A stretch of 64,000 bases of DNA from Rhizobium sp. 18055 (GCF_902706285.1 NZ_CACSKD010000011.1:62001-126000), one strand, 5' to 3'. Shown: positions 10,183 to 18,989, numbered from the stretch's first letter. The notes: generated from the letters alone by a model not told the origin. Translations and numbers: made by a program.

Positions 10183-11703
10183 ATGCCGCAGACTGAATCA
10201 ACGACGCGCTCGGCCGAGGTGCTGGCTGAATTGGCGTCGCTGAAGACCCAGCTTGAGCAAGTCGGCGAACGCATCGACGTACAGGGTGCGGTTCAGTTCG
10301 AAATTGCCAAGCTTTTGCAGACATTCCACGCCCAGCTGGAAGCCCTGCCGCGGCAAGTCACCGAGATCGTCAAGACGGCGATCGATGCGAACAATCAGGA
10401 TAAGGTTCCTTTGACCAAGGAAGTGCTGTCGCGGCTGGATCAGCGCCTCAGCCACCTGGGCGTCAATTCGCATATCATGAAGCAGGTCAGTCACTTGACC
10501 CTGCGCAGGCTCGGTCCCGCCACTGCGAAGATCCGCTGCGTGTTCATCGTTCAGTCGATCCCGATGTGGGATGCACTTGCCGACATCTATTGGGCGATGA
10601 TCGAAGACGAGCGCTATCACCCGATGGTGGTGTCGATCGATTCCAGCCAACTCGGCGTATCGCAATTCGGCGGCGAGGATGAGGTTCACAAGAGCCTGAC
10701 GGTGCAGGATATTCCGCATCTTCGTCTCAATGTTCAATCATACGATGCGCTGGATATTCTCAGAAACCTGATGCCCGACGTGGTGTTCCGCCAGCAGCAG
10801 TGGGATTCGCCCGTCCCCCCCGGTCTGCGCACGCTGGAAATAACCTTCGCGCGCATCTGCGTCGTGCCATATGGCATGGGGGTGCTCGCCAACCCGCACG
10901 CCAAGGATGCCTCCGATGAGGCCTATGCAGACAATTACGATCAGCAATATCATCGCTTCGCCTGGAAAGTGTTCTGCGAGACCGAACTGACGCAGTCCTA
11001 CTATCGCTCCTTCGATCATTCCGATCCCGACAAGTTCGTTCTGACCGGCTATCCCAAGCTCGACAAGCTGGCTGGCGCCAGGGGCAAGGGAGAATGGCCA
11101 ATCGCCGAGCCGCATGGACGCACCTTCCGCATCATCTGGGCGCCGCACCATTCGCTGGCCGTCAACGATGAAGGCTTCGGCGTCTTCCACAAGATCTACA
11201 AGCAGATGCTCGAATGGGCGAAGTCCGCCAAGGACATCCAGTTCGTGCTCAAGCCGCATCCGGCTCTGGCGTTCAATGCCCAGCAGAGCGGCATTTTCGG
11301 CGATGGCGGCTATCAGCATTTTCTCAATAGCTGGTCGTCGCTGCCCAATTGCGCGATCCGCGAAGGAACATACGCAGAGTTGTTCGAAGCCTCCGACCTG
11401 ATGCTGACCGACGGCGTCTCGTTCCTGACGGAATATCACCTCTTCGAAAAGCCGTTGATCTTCATCGATTCCGGCGTGCATGCGGCCTTCAACGCGCTGG
11501 GCCGGCTGGCCGAACGCGCTGCCCACCGGGTCGAGACATTCAATCAGATGCGCCAGGTGGCGCTGGACTACAAGGCCGGCAAGACCTGGAAGCTCGACAA
11601 GGAGCGCCAGGAACTCTTGAAGGTGCTGCTGCCCCACAAGGAGCCGGCATCCCGCATCATTCTCGATTCCATCGCCGCCGATATCCAGTCCCCGAGGTCC
11701 TAG
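10183..11703 (+). CDS. CDP-glycerol glycerophosphotransferase-like protein
   Basis: A 506-aa protein with an N-terminal helical, coiled-coil-prone region (about 5-75) and a C-terminal half resembling the TagB/TagF glycerophosphotransferase fold. Motifs: WAPHHS from W319, FVLKPHP with KPHP at 357-360, and a DG-S loop LTDGVSFLTEYHLFEKPLIFI starting near L408, matching the DYSS...KP-IF pattern of this family with two changes. Such enzymes move an alditol phosphate from a CDP donor to a glycan or polymer acceptor. Start ATG 10183 is chosen for its AAGG at 8 nt; ATG 10168 and TTG 10159 are alternatives. No signal peptide, so probably cytoplasmic or peripheral. It heads a four-gene operon; donor and acceptor are unknown. 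Confidence 0.8.
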   Translation: MPQTESTTRSAEVLAELASLKTQLEQVGERIDVQGAVQFEIAKLLQTFHAQLEALPRQVTEIVKTAIDANNQDKVPLTKEVLSRLDQRLSHLGVNSHIMKQVSHLTLRRLGPATAKIRCVFIVQSIPMWDALADIYWAMIEDERYHPMVVSIDSSQLGVSQFGGEDEVHKSLTVQDIPHLRLNVQSYDALDILRNLMPDVVFRQQQWDSPVPPGLRTLEITFARICVVPYGMGVLANPHAKDASDEAYADNYDQQYHRFAWKVFCETELTQSYYRSFDHSDPDKFVLTGYPKLDKLAGARGKGEWPIAEPHGRTFRIIWAPHHSLAVNDEGFGVFHKIYKQMLEWAKSAKDIQFVLKPHPALAFNAQQSGIFGDGGYQHFLNSWSSLPNCAIREGTYAELFEASDLMLTDGVSFLTEYHLFEKPLIFIDSGVHAAFNALGRLAERAAHRVETFNQMRQVALDYKAGKTWKLDKERQELLKVLLPHKEPASRIILDSIAADIQSPRS

Positions 11704-11704
11704 T

Positions 11705-12379
11705 ATGTACCGCGCGCCACAGCATGCATTGACATTGCCTCTCGAGCGCGACCCGACCGCGGTTCAGGGCCAGAAGCGCGGCACCGGCTTCGCCTTCGAT
11801 CTCGACGGCACCATCACCCGCGCCGAACTGCTGCCGATGATCGCCTCGGAACTCGGTCTCGAGGCCGAGATGCGGTTGCTGACCGAACTCACCATGTCGG
11901 GCATGATCCCCTTCGAGGACTCCTTCCGGCTGCGTTTCGCCATCCTGCGCAGCGCCGGCATCGATCGCATCCGTTCGATCGTCTCCGAAGTCGAATTCGA
12001 CCCCGATATCGAGCAGTTCATCCGCGAAAACCGTGATCGTTGCTTCGTCGTCACCGGCAATCTCGATCTCTGGATCGCGCCGTTGGTCGATCGTCTCGGC
12101 TGCCGCTTCTACACCTCGACGGCCACGACCGATGCCGACGGCCGGATCACCGGCCTCGACACGGTGATGCGCAAGAACGTCGCCGGTCTTGAACTGAAGG
12201 ACGAGTTCGACCGGCTCGTCGCCATCGGCGATGGCTTCAACGACGTACCGATGTTCGACGTCGCCGATATCGGCATCGCCTTCCACGGCCTGCACAGCGC
12301 TCCCGACGCGCTGATCTCGGTGTCCAACTATGTCGCTCTCGATGGGAAGTCGCTATGCCGTCTGTTAAACACGCTGTAA
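11705..12379 (+). CDS. HAD-IB family phosphatase (phosphoserine phosphatase-like)
   Basis: A 224-aa haloacid dehalogenase superfamily enzyme. Motif I FDLDGTIT has the nucleophile D32 and acid D34, motif II is VVTGN, a motif III Lys lies near MRKNVAG, and motif IV is GDGFNDVPMF. The alpha-helical cap between motifs I and II fits small-molecule phosphatases related to SerB. It starts one base after the upstream glycerophosphotransferase stop and overlaps the next gene by 25 bp, so translation is probably coupled. A role in making or recycling the phosphorylated alcohol used by the cassette is inferred; the substrate cannot be read from sequence. The first ~25 residues are an extension of unknown purpose. 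Confidence 0.85.
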   Translation: MYRAPQHALTLPLERDPTAVQGQKRGTGFAFDLDGTITRAELLPMIASELGLEAEMRLLTELTMSGMIPFEDSFRLRFAILRSAGIDRIRSIVSEVEFDPDIEQFIRENRDRCFVVTGNLDLWIAPLVDRLGCRFYTSTATTDADGRITGLDTVMRKNVAGLELKDEFDRLVAIGDGFNDVPMFDVADIGIAFHGLHSAPDALISVSNYVALDGKSLCRLLNTL

Positions 12380-13020
12380 TCGCAGCCGCAGGCCTGGGTT
12401 CGCGACTGGGCCACGGCAAGCCGAAGTGCCTGGTCGAGGTCGAAGGCGTCAAGATCATCAAGCACCTGCTGTCGCTGCTTGCCGATGTCGAAGATGTCAG
12501 GGTGATTGTCGGCTTCGAGGAAAAAGCGGTGATCACCGCGATCCGCGCCATCCGTCCGGATGTGCTGATCGTGCGCAATCCCGGCTTCCGCAGCACCACC
12601 ACGCTGCACAGCTACGAACTCGGCGGCCGCTATATAAAGGGCGATTGCCTGTTCATGGATGGTGACATGCTGGTCGAGCCCGAAAGCTTCGCAGCCTTCC
12701 TGGCGTCGTGCCGGCCAGGCGTGGCGCAACTCGGCATCACCAGGACCAAGACCCGCGACGCCGTCTTCCTGACGCGCGAGGATGGGCTCGCGACGAGCTT
12801 CCGCCGCTACGATCCGACCGAGTACGAATGGGCCAACATCGCCTGGCTGCCGGTCGATTACTTCGCAGATATCGGCAACACCGCCGTCTATGAGCATCTG
12901 AGACAGTTCCTGCCGATCCGCACCGAAGAGGTGATCGCCTACGAGATCGACAGCGAGCAGGATCTGGCGCTCGCCAAGGAAAACCTGCATCACTTCAATC
13001 TGCAGGCGCTGGCAGGCTAG
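12355..13020 (+). CDS. LicC-like sugar/alcohol-phosphate nucleotidyltransferase
   Basis: A 221-aa NTP-transferase domain protein. The N-terminus has the pyrophosphorylase signature AAGLGSRLGHGKPKCL (10-26), with G15, R17 and K24 in the expected places, followed by a VEVEG strand and the FMDGDML metal-site Asp pair (about 101-104). Size and motifs resemble CTP:phosphocholine cytidylyltransferases (LicC) and related phospho-alcohol cytidylyltransferases rather than long sugar-1-phosphate enzymes. Its start lies inside the upstream HAD gene (25-bp overlap). Likely job: charging a phosphorylated alcohol with CMP to give the donor used by the glycerophosphotransferase; inferred from context. Confidence 0.82.
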   Translation: MPSVKHAVIAAAGLGSRLGHGKPKCLVEVEGVKIIKHLLSLLADVEDVRVIVGFEEKAVITAIRAIRPDVLIVRNPGFRSTTTLHSYELGGRYIKGDCLFMDGDMLVEPESFAAFLASCRPGVAQLGITRTKTRDAVFLTREDGLATSFRRYDPTEYEWANIAWLPVDYFADIGNTAVYEHLRQFLPIRTEEVIAYEIDSEQDLALAKENLHHFNLQALAG

Positions 13021-13128
13021 CAATGGGTGGTGTCGTCCACCAGGCAGCGGCAATTGCGCTGGCGCGATGCGACCTCTCTTTCAACGCCTCGGCCGCCAGC
13101 CGCCGCACAGTCACGAAACGGGACGCGC

Positions 13129-13863
13129 ATGAGCCGCATATACAAAGACCAGGAAAGCATCGACGGCCGGCAAGTCCGGGATTTCTTCAATGGTCGGGCC
13201 AGGAAGGAAGGCAATGCGGTCAACGCCGTGATGCTGCAATCCGAGGGGTCGACGATCGCGGTTGATCGCGACATTCACGAAAAGACCCACCTGCTGCCGC
13301 GCCTCGAGCGTCCCTCGACGATTCTCGAACTCGGCTGCGGCGCCGGCCGGCTCGCAACCTTCTACAACAACAACGGCAACAGGTATCTCGGCTTCGATTT
13401 CTCCGACGAACTGATCGCCCGCGCCAAGGCCGAGATCGCCACCGACGACAACATCCAGTTCCAGGTGGTCGAAGTTCCAAGGATATCAGTCGAGGACTTC
13501 AAACTGCAGCCGCCGTTCGATTTCTTCCTGATCACCGGCCTGTTCATTTATCTCAACGACGAGGCTGTCCACGACACCTTTGCCCTGATCGCCAGGCTCG
13601 CAGCTGACAAGGCCAGGATCTACGTCCGTGAATCGCTCTCCGAGATGGATGTGCGCCTGACGCTGAAGGAGCACTTCTCCGAAGAACTCCACGAGGTCTA
13701 CAACGCCATCTATCGAACGACCGCGGAGCTCACCGCGGTGATGACCGAAACCCTTGTCGCCGCCGGTTTCACCTTCGAGGTCTGCGGTGACTACGCCTTC
13801 CCGCCGGCCCTTCGCAACCGCGCCGAGACCGCGCAGCGCTATTTCACGCTGCGGCGCGGGTGA
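13129..13863 (+). CDS. Class I SAM-dependent methyltransferase
   Basis: 244 aa with a Rossmann-type methyltransferase core: motif I ILELGCGAGRLA (about 65-76), acidic loop GFDFSDELI, and a post-motif strand FDFFLITGLFIYLND. The frame is open back to ATG 13027, but the added 34 residues are Arg/Ser-rich and unlike the family, so ATG 13129 (MSRIYKDQE) is preferred. It is separated from the nucleotidyltransferase by about 108 bp. As last gene of the cassette it may methylate the transferred alcohol phosphate or acceptor sugar; inferred only. Confidence 0.82.
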   Translation: MSRIYKDQESIDGRQVRDFFNGRARKEGNAVNAVMLQSEGSTIAVDRDIHEKTHLLPRLERPSTILELGCGAGRLATFYNNNGNRYLGFDFSDELIARAKAEIATDDNIQFQVVEVPRISVEDFKLQPPFDFFLITGLFIYLNDEAVHDTFALIARLAADKARIYVRESLSEMDVRLTLKEHFSEELHEVYNAIYRTTAELTAVMTETLVAAGFTFEVCGDYAFPPALRNRAETAQRYFTLRRG

Positions 13864-14088
13864 GAATGAAATCAGCTGCTTAGCGAGCACCCGCCGTGCA
13901 TCTCATGGCCTGGCGGCTGTGAAAAGGCGGCGGCATCGCCAATGCCCGGGTCCCTTCGCGCCGTCACAAAATGCAAAAGCGACGGTCCCTCACAATATAG
14001 GGTAAAACTACCGAGCCGCCTCCCGTACCCCGTTAACGGTTCCCTCTTAGTCTCCTGATCAACAGAAAACGAAAACAGTGAGGGATCA

Positions 14089-14787
14089 ATGACCGCAGTT
14101 TCGAAACTCCAGTACGGCGACCGTTTCGGTGACGAGGTAACGAAGATTGCGCGTGCATCGCTCTCCGTCGCCACCACCTCCTCGGATGCCGAGGTCGCCA
14201 CCGCAAAATACTCGCGCTGGTTCCATGGGGAAGACGAAACGCCGGAACCGATGGCGACGTCGAGCCGCAAGTTCACGAAGATCACCGCCAACATGGCCGT
14301 CGCCGAGGTTGCTGCCGCCACCAAGGGAAACCTTTCCATTCTCGGCGATGACGCCAGCGATCTCTTCACCTCCAAGCTGCCCGCCGGGCACAAGATGCGC
14401 AAGGCCGTCCGCTCGTCGCTCCTGCCGGGCATCCCCTATCTCGGCACCTGCAAGTTCGGTGAGGTCGTCACCGAGCGCGGCCAGGACAAGTTCGCCGTAA
14501 CGCAGATGTTCATCGCCAATTTCGACGGCGATTTCGACACCTCGGAAGGCGCCAATTTCTACAAGCCAGTCAGCCGCGATTTCGGCCAGATGTTCTACGG
14601 CGTGCACATCTTGGTCGACAGGTTAGGCAACCCGCTCGGTTTCGACCGCGAGCGCGGCGAAAATGGCATCGCCTTCAAGACCAAAGACGTGACCAAGGCG
14701 CTCTACAGCATCGCCTCCGCCAGCACCGGCCTGTCGATCGAAGCGCTCGTGGCCCGCGCCACGGCGGCCCGGAAGACCGCCCGCTAG
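14089..14787 (+). CDS. Conserved-looking hypothetical protein, 232 aa
   Basis: I do not recognise this protein. It starts at ATG 14089 with a strong GAGGG 6 nt upstream, has no signal peptide or membrane segment, and has the GC-rich codon pattern of its neighbours. It is rich in Ala, Thr and Lys, with a predicted mixed alpha/beta composition, and a stretch KLPAGHKMRKAVRSSLLPG in the middle. A 225-bp upstream gap separates it from the cassette, and a strong palindrome follows it. It is transcribed towards a LuxR-type regulator gene. Function unknown. Confidence 0.7.
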   Translation: MTAVSKLQYGDRFGDEVTKIARASLSVATTSSDAEVATAKYSRWFHGEDETPEPMATSSRKFTKITANMAVAEVAAATKGNLSILGDDASDLFTSKLPAGHKMRKAVRSSLLPGIPYLGTCKFGEVVTERGQDKFAVTQMFIANFDGDFDTSEGANFYKPVSRDFGQMFYGVHILVDRLGNPLGFDRERGENGIAFKTKDVTKALYSIASASTGLSIEALVARATAARKTAR

Positions 14788-14839
14788 CACCCCCAGCTTT
14801 GTTCGCGTCACGAAGAGCATTGTCTTTCTGCTTTTATGC

Positions 14840-14875
14840 AATTCCAGGAAAACCGTAAGCGCTTTTCCTGGAATT
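14840..14875. terminator. Palindrome between convergent genes (AATTCCAGGAAAA stem)
   Basis: A perfect 13-bp stem (AATTCCAGGAAAA / TTTTCCTGGAATT) with a 10-nt loop sits between two convergent genes. The stem ends carry A/T runs on both strands, so it can act as a bidirectional terminator. Similar palindromes recur in rhizobial genomes as I recall, so it may also be a dispersed repeat. Confidence 0.6.
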
Positions 14876-14887
14876 TCAGGGATCGGC

Positions 14888-15577
14888 CTATGCGTCCGCC
14901 TCATCGACCAGTTCGGGCGATGTCTGGCGATCCAGTTGCGTGGCAACGAGCTTCGCCACCAGATGCACGAGATTCTTGGCTTCGAGCCTCAGCTTCATTT
15001 TGTCGATTCTGTGCTCGATGGTTCTTGGGGAGAGATTGAGAAAGTCTGCAATCTCCCGGGCCGTCTGGCCTTCGATCAGCAATTGGATGATGCCCTCGTC
15101 GGTCATGTCGACCGTCATCTGCTGCGCCGGAGGTATCAGGTACCGCCCTTCCGTCAGGCTGATGCACCATCCCGGCTTGCCGCTGCATTTCTGTGGCAGG
15201 ATCAGGCGTTCATAGCCGATCCGGATGCCCAACAGCTTTGTCCTGACCAGATCGATCGTCGGGCGCTGCGCTTCCACCACCCGGGAATAGGTCGGGACGA
15301 TTGCCTCATCGACGAATCGCCGATCGAGGTCGCGCAGGCTCGCGTTCGGAAACTGTCCTCTCAATCGATCCATCATTCGGCTCTTGAAACCGAAATCCTT
15401 TATGCGTCGGAAATGCCAGTCATAGGGATCGTCTGCCGCAGTGGTCACCACCGCAACCGCCATCTTGATGCTCAGGCTCGCGAGAATTTTCGAATAGAGC
15501 GTCTCCGGGCCGTCCATCTCACCGGATTGCAACCATGCATCGATCAGATCATGCGAAATTGAATTGAAGAGGTTCAT
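14888..15577 (-). CDS. LuxR-type transcriptional regulator with PAS-like N-terminus
   Basis: 229 aa. The C-terminal third is a LuxR/GerE helix-turn-helix: IIQLLIEGQTAREIADFLN then LSPRTIEHRIDKMKLRLEAK (about 165-205). The N-terminal part lacks an obvious acyl-homoserine-lactone site and contains a DPYDWHF...RFVDEAIVPTYSRV region resembling rhizobial PAS-like sensors. It has no synthase neighbour, so an orphan regulator is likely. Start ATG 15577; the in-frame TTG at 15592 is an alternative. The target genes cannot be told from the sequence. Confidence 0.82.
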   Translation of the reverse strand: MNLFNSISHDLIDAWLQSGEMDGPETLYSKILASLSIKMAVAVVTTAADDPYDWHFRRIKDFGFKSRMMDRLRGQFPNASLRDLDRRFVDEAIVPTYSRVVEAQRPTIDLVRTKLLGIRIGYERLILPQKCSGKPGWCISLTEGRYLIPPAQQMTVDMTDEGIIQLLIEGQTAREIADFLNLSPRTIEHRIDKMKLRLEAKNLVHLVAKLVATQLDRQTSPELVDEADA

Positions 15578-15862
15578 GCTGGGGCATTTCAATATGAAGA
15601 TAATATTTGATTCAAATACATAGCAAACACCTTACCAAAAGGTTGTGCTGCTTTGAAAATTAACGTCCCTATGAGTGCGCACGTAAAACGAGCGTACGGG
15701 AATGCAAACAATGCAATCGCTCCCGCGCGGGAGGCAAAGCGATCGACCGGTATATTTGCCGAAAACGCGTGCAATGCAGCCAGTCGGCTTCGCGCGACTT
15801 ACGGCTGCCAAGAGCAGCACGCATCAATCAGTCGCTGGTTCGTTTGAGGTGTTGGGAGAATT

Positions 15863-15936
15863 TGGCTGGGGAACCTGGACTCGAACCAAGATTAACGGAG
15901 TCAGAGTCCGTCGTTCTACCATTGAACTATTCCCCA
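15863..15936 (-). tRNA. tRNA-Gln (anticodon CTG)
   Basis: On the minus strand a 74-nt cloverleaf can be drawn. The acceptor stem TGGGGAA / TTCCCCA has discriminator G and encoded CCA, the T-loop is GGTTCGAGTCC, and the anticodon stem ACGGA / TCCGT has the loop CTCTGAC, giving anticodon CTG for codon CAG. A single-copy tRNA between a regulator and ppx/gppA. Around it, 15593-15862 and 15937-16182 contain no gene I can support. Confidence 0.96.
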
Positions 15937-16182
15937 GCAGTCGCTGCCGAAGCATGGCTTGGCTGCTGTGCGGCGCTTATAACCAAAAGCTTGGCGATTG
16001 CAAATAGCTGTTTGAAAAAAATTGTAAGGCGCTGTGGAGCGTCCGCAGAAGCCGGTTATCCGGCTGGGGGAAAAAGAATTTGTTGTTTCGGCCCAGCGCT
16101 GGTATCCTGGCCGCAACGCAAAATCGAATGAGCGCCAGCAGCATACCCCAGGGATGATCTCTCTAAGGAATTGCGCGGCGCG

Positions 16183-17796
16183 ATGGAAAAAAACAACGTG
16201 GAAGACCCCGAAGGCGGTTTCAAGCCGCAATCTGACGGGGCGTCGGCGGCAGCGCGCAAGGATGGTAAGAAATCCAGGCGTCGCAAAGGCAAGCGTGGCG
16301 GGCAATCCCGCACTGCAGGCCAACCCGCTTCGCATGTCCCCTCCGGCATCGCCGGCGAGGCTGCGCGCCCAACCGACCCTGCCGTCGAGACATCGACGCG
16401 CAAGCGCAAGCGTCGCCGCCGGGGTTCCGGTGGATCGACCGAGGGTGCTCCCAAGCAACAGCCGCAGAGCGACACCGTTGCAGCCGTTACCCATGCCGTC
16501 GCGCATGAGGGCGAAGCTGCGTCCGGCAAGCGCAACCGTCGCAAGAACCGCGGCAAGCGCGGCCTGCAGGGCCGGCCGCTGGCGCAGGCCAAGCCGACGG
16601 GTCATCAGCCAAGCAAGCAGCAACCGCATTCGCCGCCCGCCGCCCGCGGCCCCGCGCAGGACGGTCGCGGCGGCGAGAACGACAATCGCACCCCCCGCCA
16701 CCAGGAGCGACATCAGGAGCGCCATTTTGAGCGCCCGGCCGAGCGCCACCAAGATCGCGAGCCGCGTCCAGCCTCGGCCCATCCGTGGCCGGACGAGCTC
16801 TATGCAGCGCTTGACCTCGGCACCAACAATTGCCGTCTCCTGATCGCGCAGCCGACCCGCCCGGGCCAGTTCCGTGTCGTCGATGCCTTTTCGCGCATCG
16901 TCCGCCTGGGCGAGGGGCTGGCCGCCAGCGGCCGCCTGTCGGATGAGGCGATGGATCGTGCCGTCGATGCGCTGCGCGTCTGCGCGTCCAAGCTGAAGAA
17001 CCGCGAAATCCAGCGCATGCGCCTGATCGCCACCGAGGCCTGCCGCCAGGCAACCAACGGTGCCGAGTTCCTTCAGCGTGTCGTCGCCGAGACCGGTCTC
17101 GAACTGGAGATCATCGATCGCGAGACCGAGGCGAGGCTTGCCGTCTCCGGTTGCTCGTCGCTGGTCGGCCGCGAGACCCGCTCGGTCGTTCTGTTCGATA
17201 TCGGCGGCGGCTCGTCGGAAATCGCCGTCATCCGCATCGGCGATGCCAGGTTCAACCGGCTTGCCAATCACATCACCCACTGGACATCGCTGCCGGTCGG
17301 CGTCGTCACCCTGTCGGAACGCCACGGCGGCCGCGATGTGACGCCTGACGTTTTCGAAGGCATGGTGAGCGAAGTGGCGGGCATGTTGTCCAGCTTCGAT
17401 TGCCCTGTCATCGACGACGGCCATCTCGGCGATTTCCATCTGATCGGCACCTCGGGCACCGTCACAACGCTGGCCGGCGTCCATCTTGATCTGCCCCGCT
17501 ATGACCGGCGCAAGGTCGATGGTATCTGGTTGTCCGACGACGAAGTATCGGCGATGCAGGCAAAGCTCCTGTCCTGGGATTTTGCCAGCCGCGCCGCCAA
17601 TCCATGCATCGGGCCGGATCGTGCCGACCTGGTGCTCGCCGGCTGCGCCATTCTCGAAGCGATCCGCCGCCGTTGGCCGAGCCCGCGCATGCGGGTTGCC
17701 GATCGCGGCTTGAGAGAAGGCCTGCTGACAGACATGATGGCCGATGATGGCGTCTGGAGACGCCACCGGCACCGCCGCGGCCAGCGCGGCAAATAG
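16183..17796 (+). CDS. Ppx/GppA phosphatase family protein with long basic N-terminus
   Basis: 537 aa. The first ~205 residues are disordered, rich in Lys, Arg, Gln and Pro (KKSRRRKGKRGG, KRKRRRRGSGG, KRNRRKNRGKRG). From about 207 follows an exopolyphosphatase/pppGpp phosphatase actin-like fold: LDLGTNNCRLL (phosphate loop), catalytic-region TEACRQATN, IGGGSSE and GTSGTVTTLA motifs. Predicted to hydrolyse polyphosphate or pppGpp. The ATG at 16183 is preferred over TTG 16171, which abuts the AAGGA. It is 8 bp from rlmE, suggesting an operon. The basic tail could bind RNA or polyphosphate; inferred. Confidence 0.9.
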   Translation: MEKNNVEDPEGGFKPQSDGASAAARKDGKKSRRRKGKRGGQSRTAGQPASHVPSGIAGEAARPTDPAVETSTRKRKRRRRGSGGSTEGAPKQQPQSDTVAAVTHAVAHEGEAASGKRNRRKNRGKRGLQGRPLAQAKPTGHQPSKQQPHSPPAARGPAQDGRGGENDNRTPRHQERHQERHFERPAERHQDREPRPASAHPWPDELYAALDLGTNNCRLLIAQPTRPGQFRVVDAFSRIVRLGEGLAASGRLSDEAMDRAVDALRVCASKLKNREIQRMRLIATEACRQATNGAEFLQRVVAETGLELEIIDRETEARLAVSGCSSLVGRETRSVVLFDIGGGSSEIAVIRIGDARFNRLANHITHWTSLPVGVVTLSERHGGRDVTPDVFEGMVSEVAGMLSSFDCPVIDDGHLGDFHLIGTSGTVTTLAGVHLDLPRYDRRKVDGIWLSDDEVSAMQAKLLSWDFASRAANPCIGPDRADLVLAGCAILEAIRRRWPSPRMRVADRGLREGLLTDMMADDGVWRRHRHRRGQRGK

Positions 17797-17804
17797 GGGA
17801 TAGC

Positions 17805-18524
17805 ATGACCAAGCCAACCATTGCGGGCAACCGCACCGGCCGCAAGCTCGGCCAGCGCGTCAAGAACAAGAAGATGAAGTCGTCGTCGCGGCAGTGGCTG
17901 CAGCGGCACATCAACGATCCCTATGTGCAGCGCGCCCAGCTCGAGGGTTATCGCGCCCGTGCGGCGTTCAAGCTCCTGGAGATCGACGAGAAACACCAGA
18001 TCCTCAAGGGTGCCCGCCGCATCATCGATCTGGGCGCCGCTCCGGGCAGCTGGTCGCAGATCGCTTCAAAGGTCACCGGTTCGACAGATGATGACGTGCG
18101 CGTCGCGGCGATCGACTTCCTGGAGATGACCCAGCTTCCCGGCGTCACCATCCTGCAGCTCGACTTCCTCGATCCGGAAGCGCCTGCCAAGCTGATCGAA
18201 GCGGTCGGCGGCACGCCTGACGTGGTGCTGTCGGACATGGCCTCGCCGACGACGGGCCATCACCGCACCGATCACCTGCGCACCATGCATCTCTGCGAAG
18301 TCGCGGCCTATTTTGCCATCGAGGTGTTGGGCGAGGGCGGTCACTTCCTGGCCAAGACCTTCCAGGGCGGCACCGAGAAGGAATTGCTGACCCTGCTGAA
18401 GCAGCATTTCAAGCAGGTCATCCACGTCAAGCCGGCATCCTCGCGCGCCGAATCGGTCGAGATGTTCCTGCTTGCCAAGCACTTCAAGGGCCGCAAACTG
18501 CAGACGGAGGCAACGGGCGCTTGA
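17805..18524 (+). CDS. rlmE: 23S rRNA (uridine-2'-O-)-methyltransferase RlmE
   Basis: The FtsJ/RrmJ family enzyme that 2'-O-methylates U2552 of 23S rRNA late in 50S assembly. 239 aa with a basic N-terminal tail, the SRAAFKLLE-like segment (YRARAAFKLLEIDEK), SAM motif IDLGAAPGSWSQ, and catalytic tetrad elements including D in LSDMASPTTG and K in FLAKTFQGG. Slightly longer than the E. coli enzyme, as usual in alphaproteobacteria. It starts 8 bp after the Ppx/GppA gene, a pairing that links it to ribosome or stringent-response control. Confidence 0.95.
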   Translation: MTKPTIAGNRTGRKLGQRVKNKKMKSSSRQWLQRHINDPYVQRAQLEGYRARAAFKLLEIDEKHQILKGARRIIDLGAAPGSWSQIASKVTGSTDDDVRVAAIDFLEMTQLPGVTILQLDFLDPEAPAKLIEAVGGTPDVVLSDMASPTTGHHRTDHLRTMHLCEVAAYFAIEVLGEGGHFLAKTFQGGTEKELLTLLKQHFKQVIHVKPASSRAESVEMFLLAKHFKGRKLQTEATGA

Positions 18525-18605
18525 TCTTTCGGTCGTTCTGGGTGGAGTATGCAACTCCCAAGACTGGCCCACAGCGGGCCGAGACTAGAATGACCGCGGA
18601 TATCA

Positions 18606-18989
18606 ATGCTGCTTTACGTCACTCTCGGAACCAATGACCTCGATCAGGCCCGGCGCTTCTACGACGTCGTTCTTGCCGTGATCGGTTACCGCCGCCAGCG
18701 CTATTCGGAAGAGGAGATCGGTTATGCCGCCGATGGCGATATCCGCTGTCGGCTGTGGATCGTTACCCCCTTCAATCGGCGCAGGGCCGCCAATGGCAAT
18801 GGCACGATGGTGGCACTTGCCGCCGAAACGCGGGCCGAAGTCGATGCCTTCTATGCGGCAGCGGTGGCCGCCGGTGGCGTCAGCGAAGGTGAGCCGGGGC
18901 TCAGGCCCTTCCATGCCAGCTTCTACGCCGCCTATGTGCGTGATCTCGATGGCAACAAGCTGAGCGCTGTCTGCGAAGCGCCGGAATAG
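18606..18989 (+). CDS. VOC (glyoxalase/bleomycin-resistance fold) family protein
   Basis: 127 aa with the two-module VOC fold. The N-terminal beta-alpha unit reads LLYVTLGTNDLDQARRFYDVVLAVIGY, and the C-terminal unit ends in YVRDLDGNKLSAVCE, the usual family closing pattern. Typical metal-site His residues are not clear (only one His, near residue 103), so the catalytic status is uncertain. It lies 81 bp after rlmE and is convergent with the MFS gene, with a 4-bp gap. Substrate unknown. Confidence 0.85.
   Translation: MLLYVTLGTNDLDQARRFYDVVLAVIGYRRQRYSEEEIGYAADGDIRCRLWIVTPFNRRRAANGNGTMVALAAETRAEVDAFYAAAVAAGGVSEGEPGLRPFHASFYAAYVRDLDGNKLSAVCEAPE

Noticed and set aside
9838..10324. Several short minus-strand ORFs over the kdp/cassette divergent region
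   Set aside because: They overlap each other and the KdpE-like site, and none has a recognisable motif.
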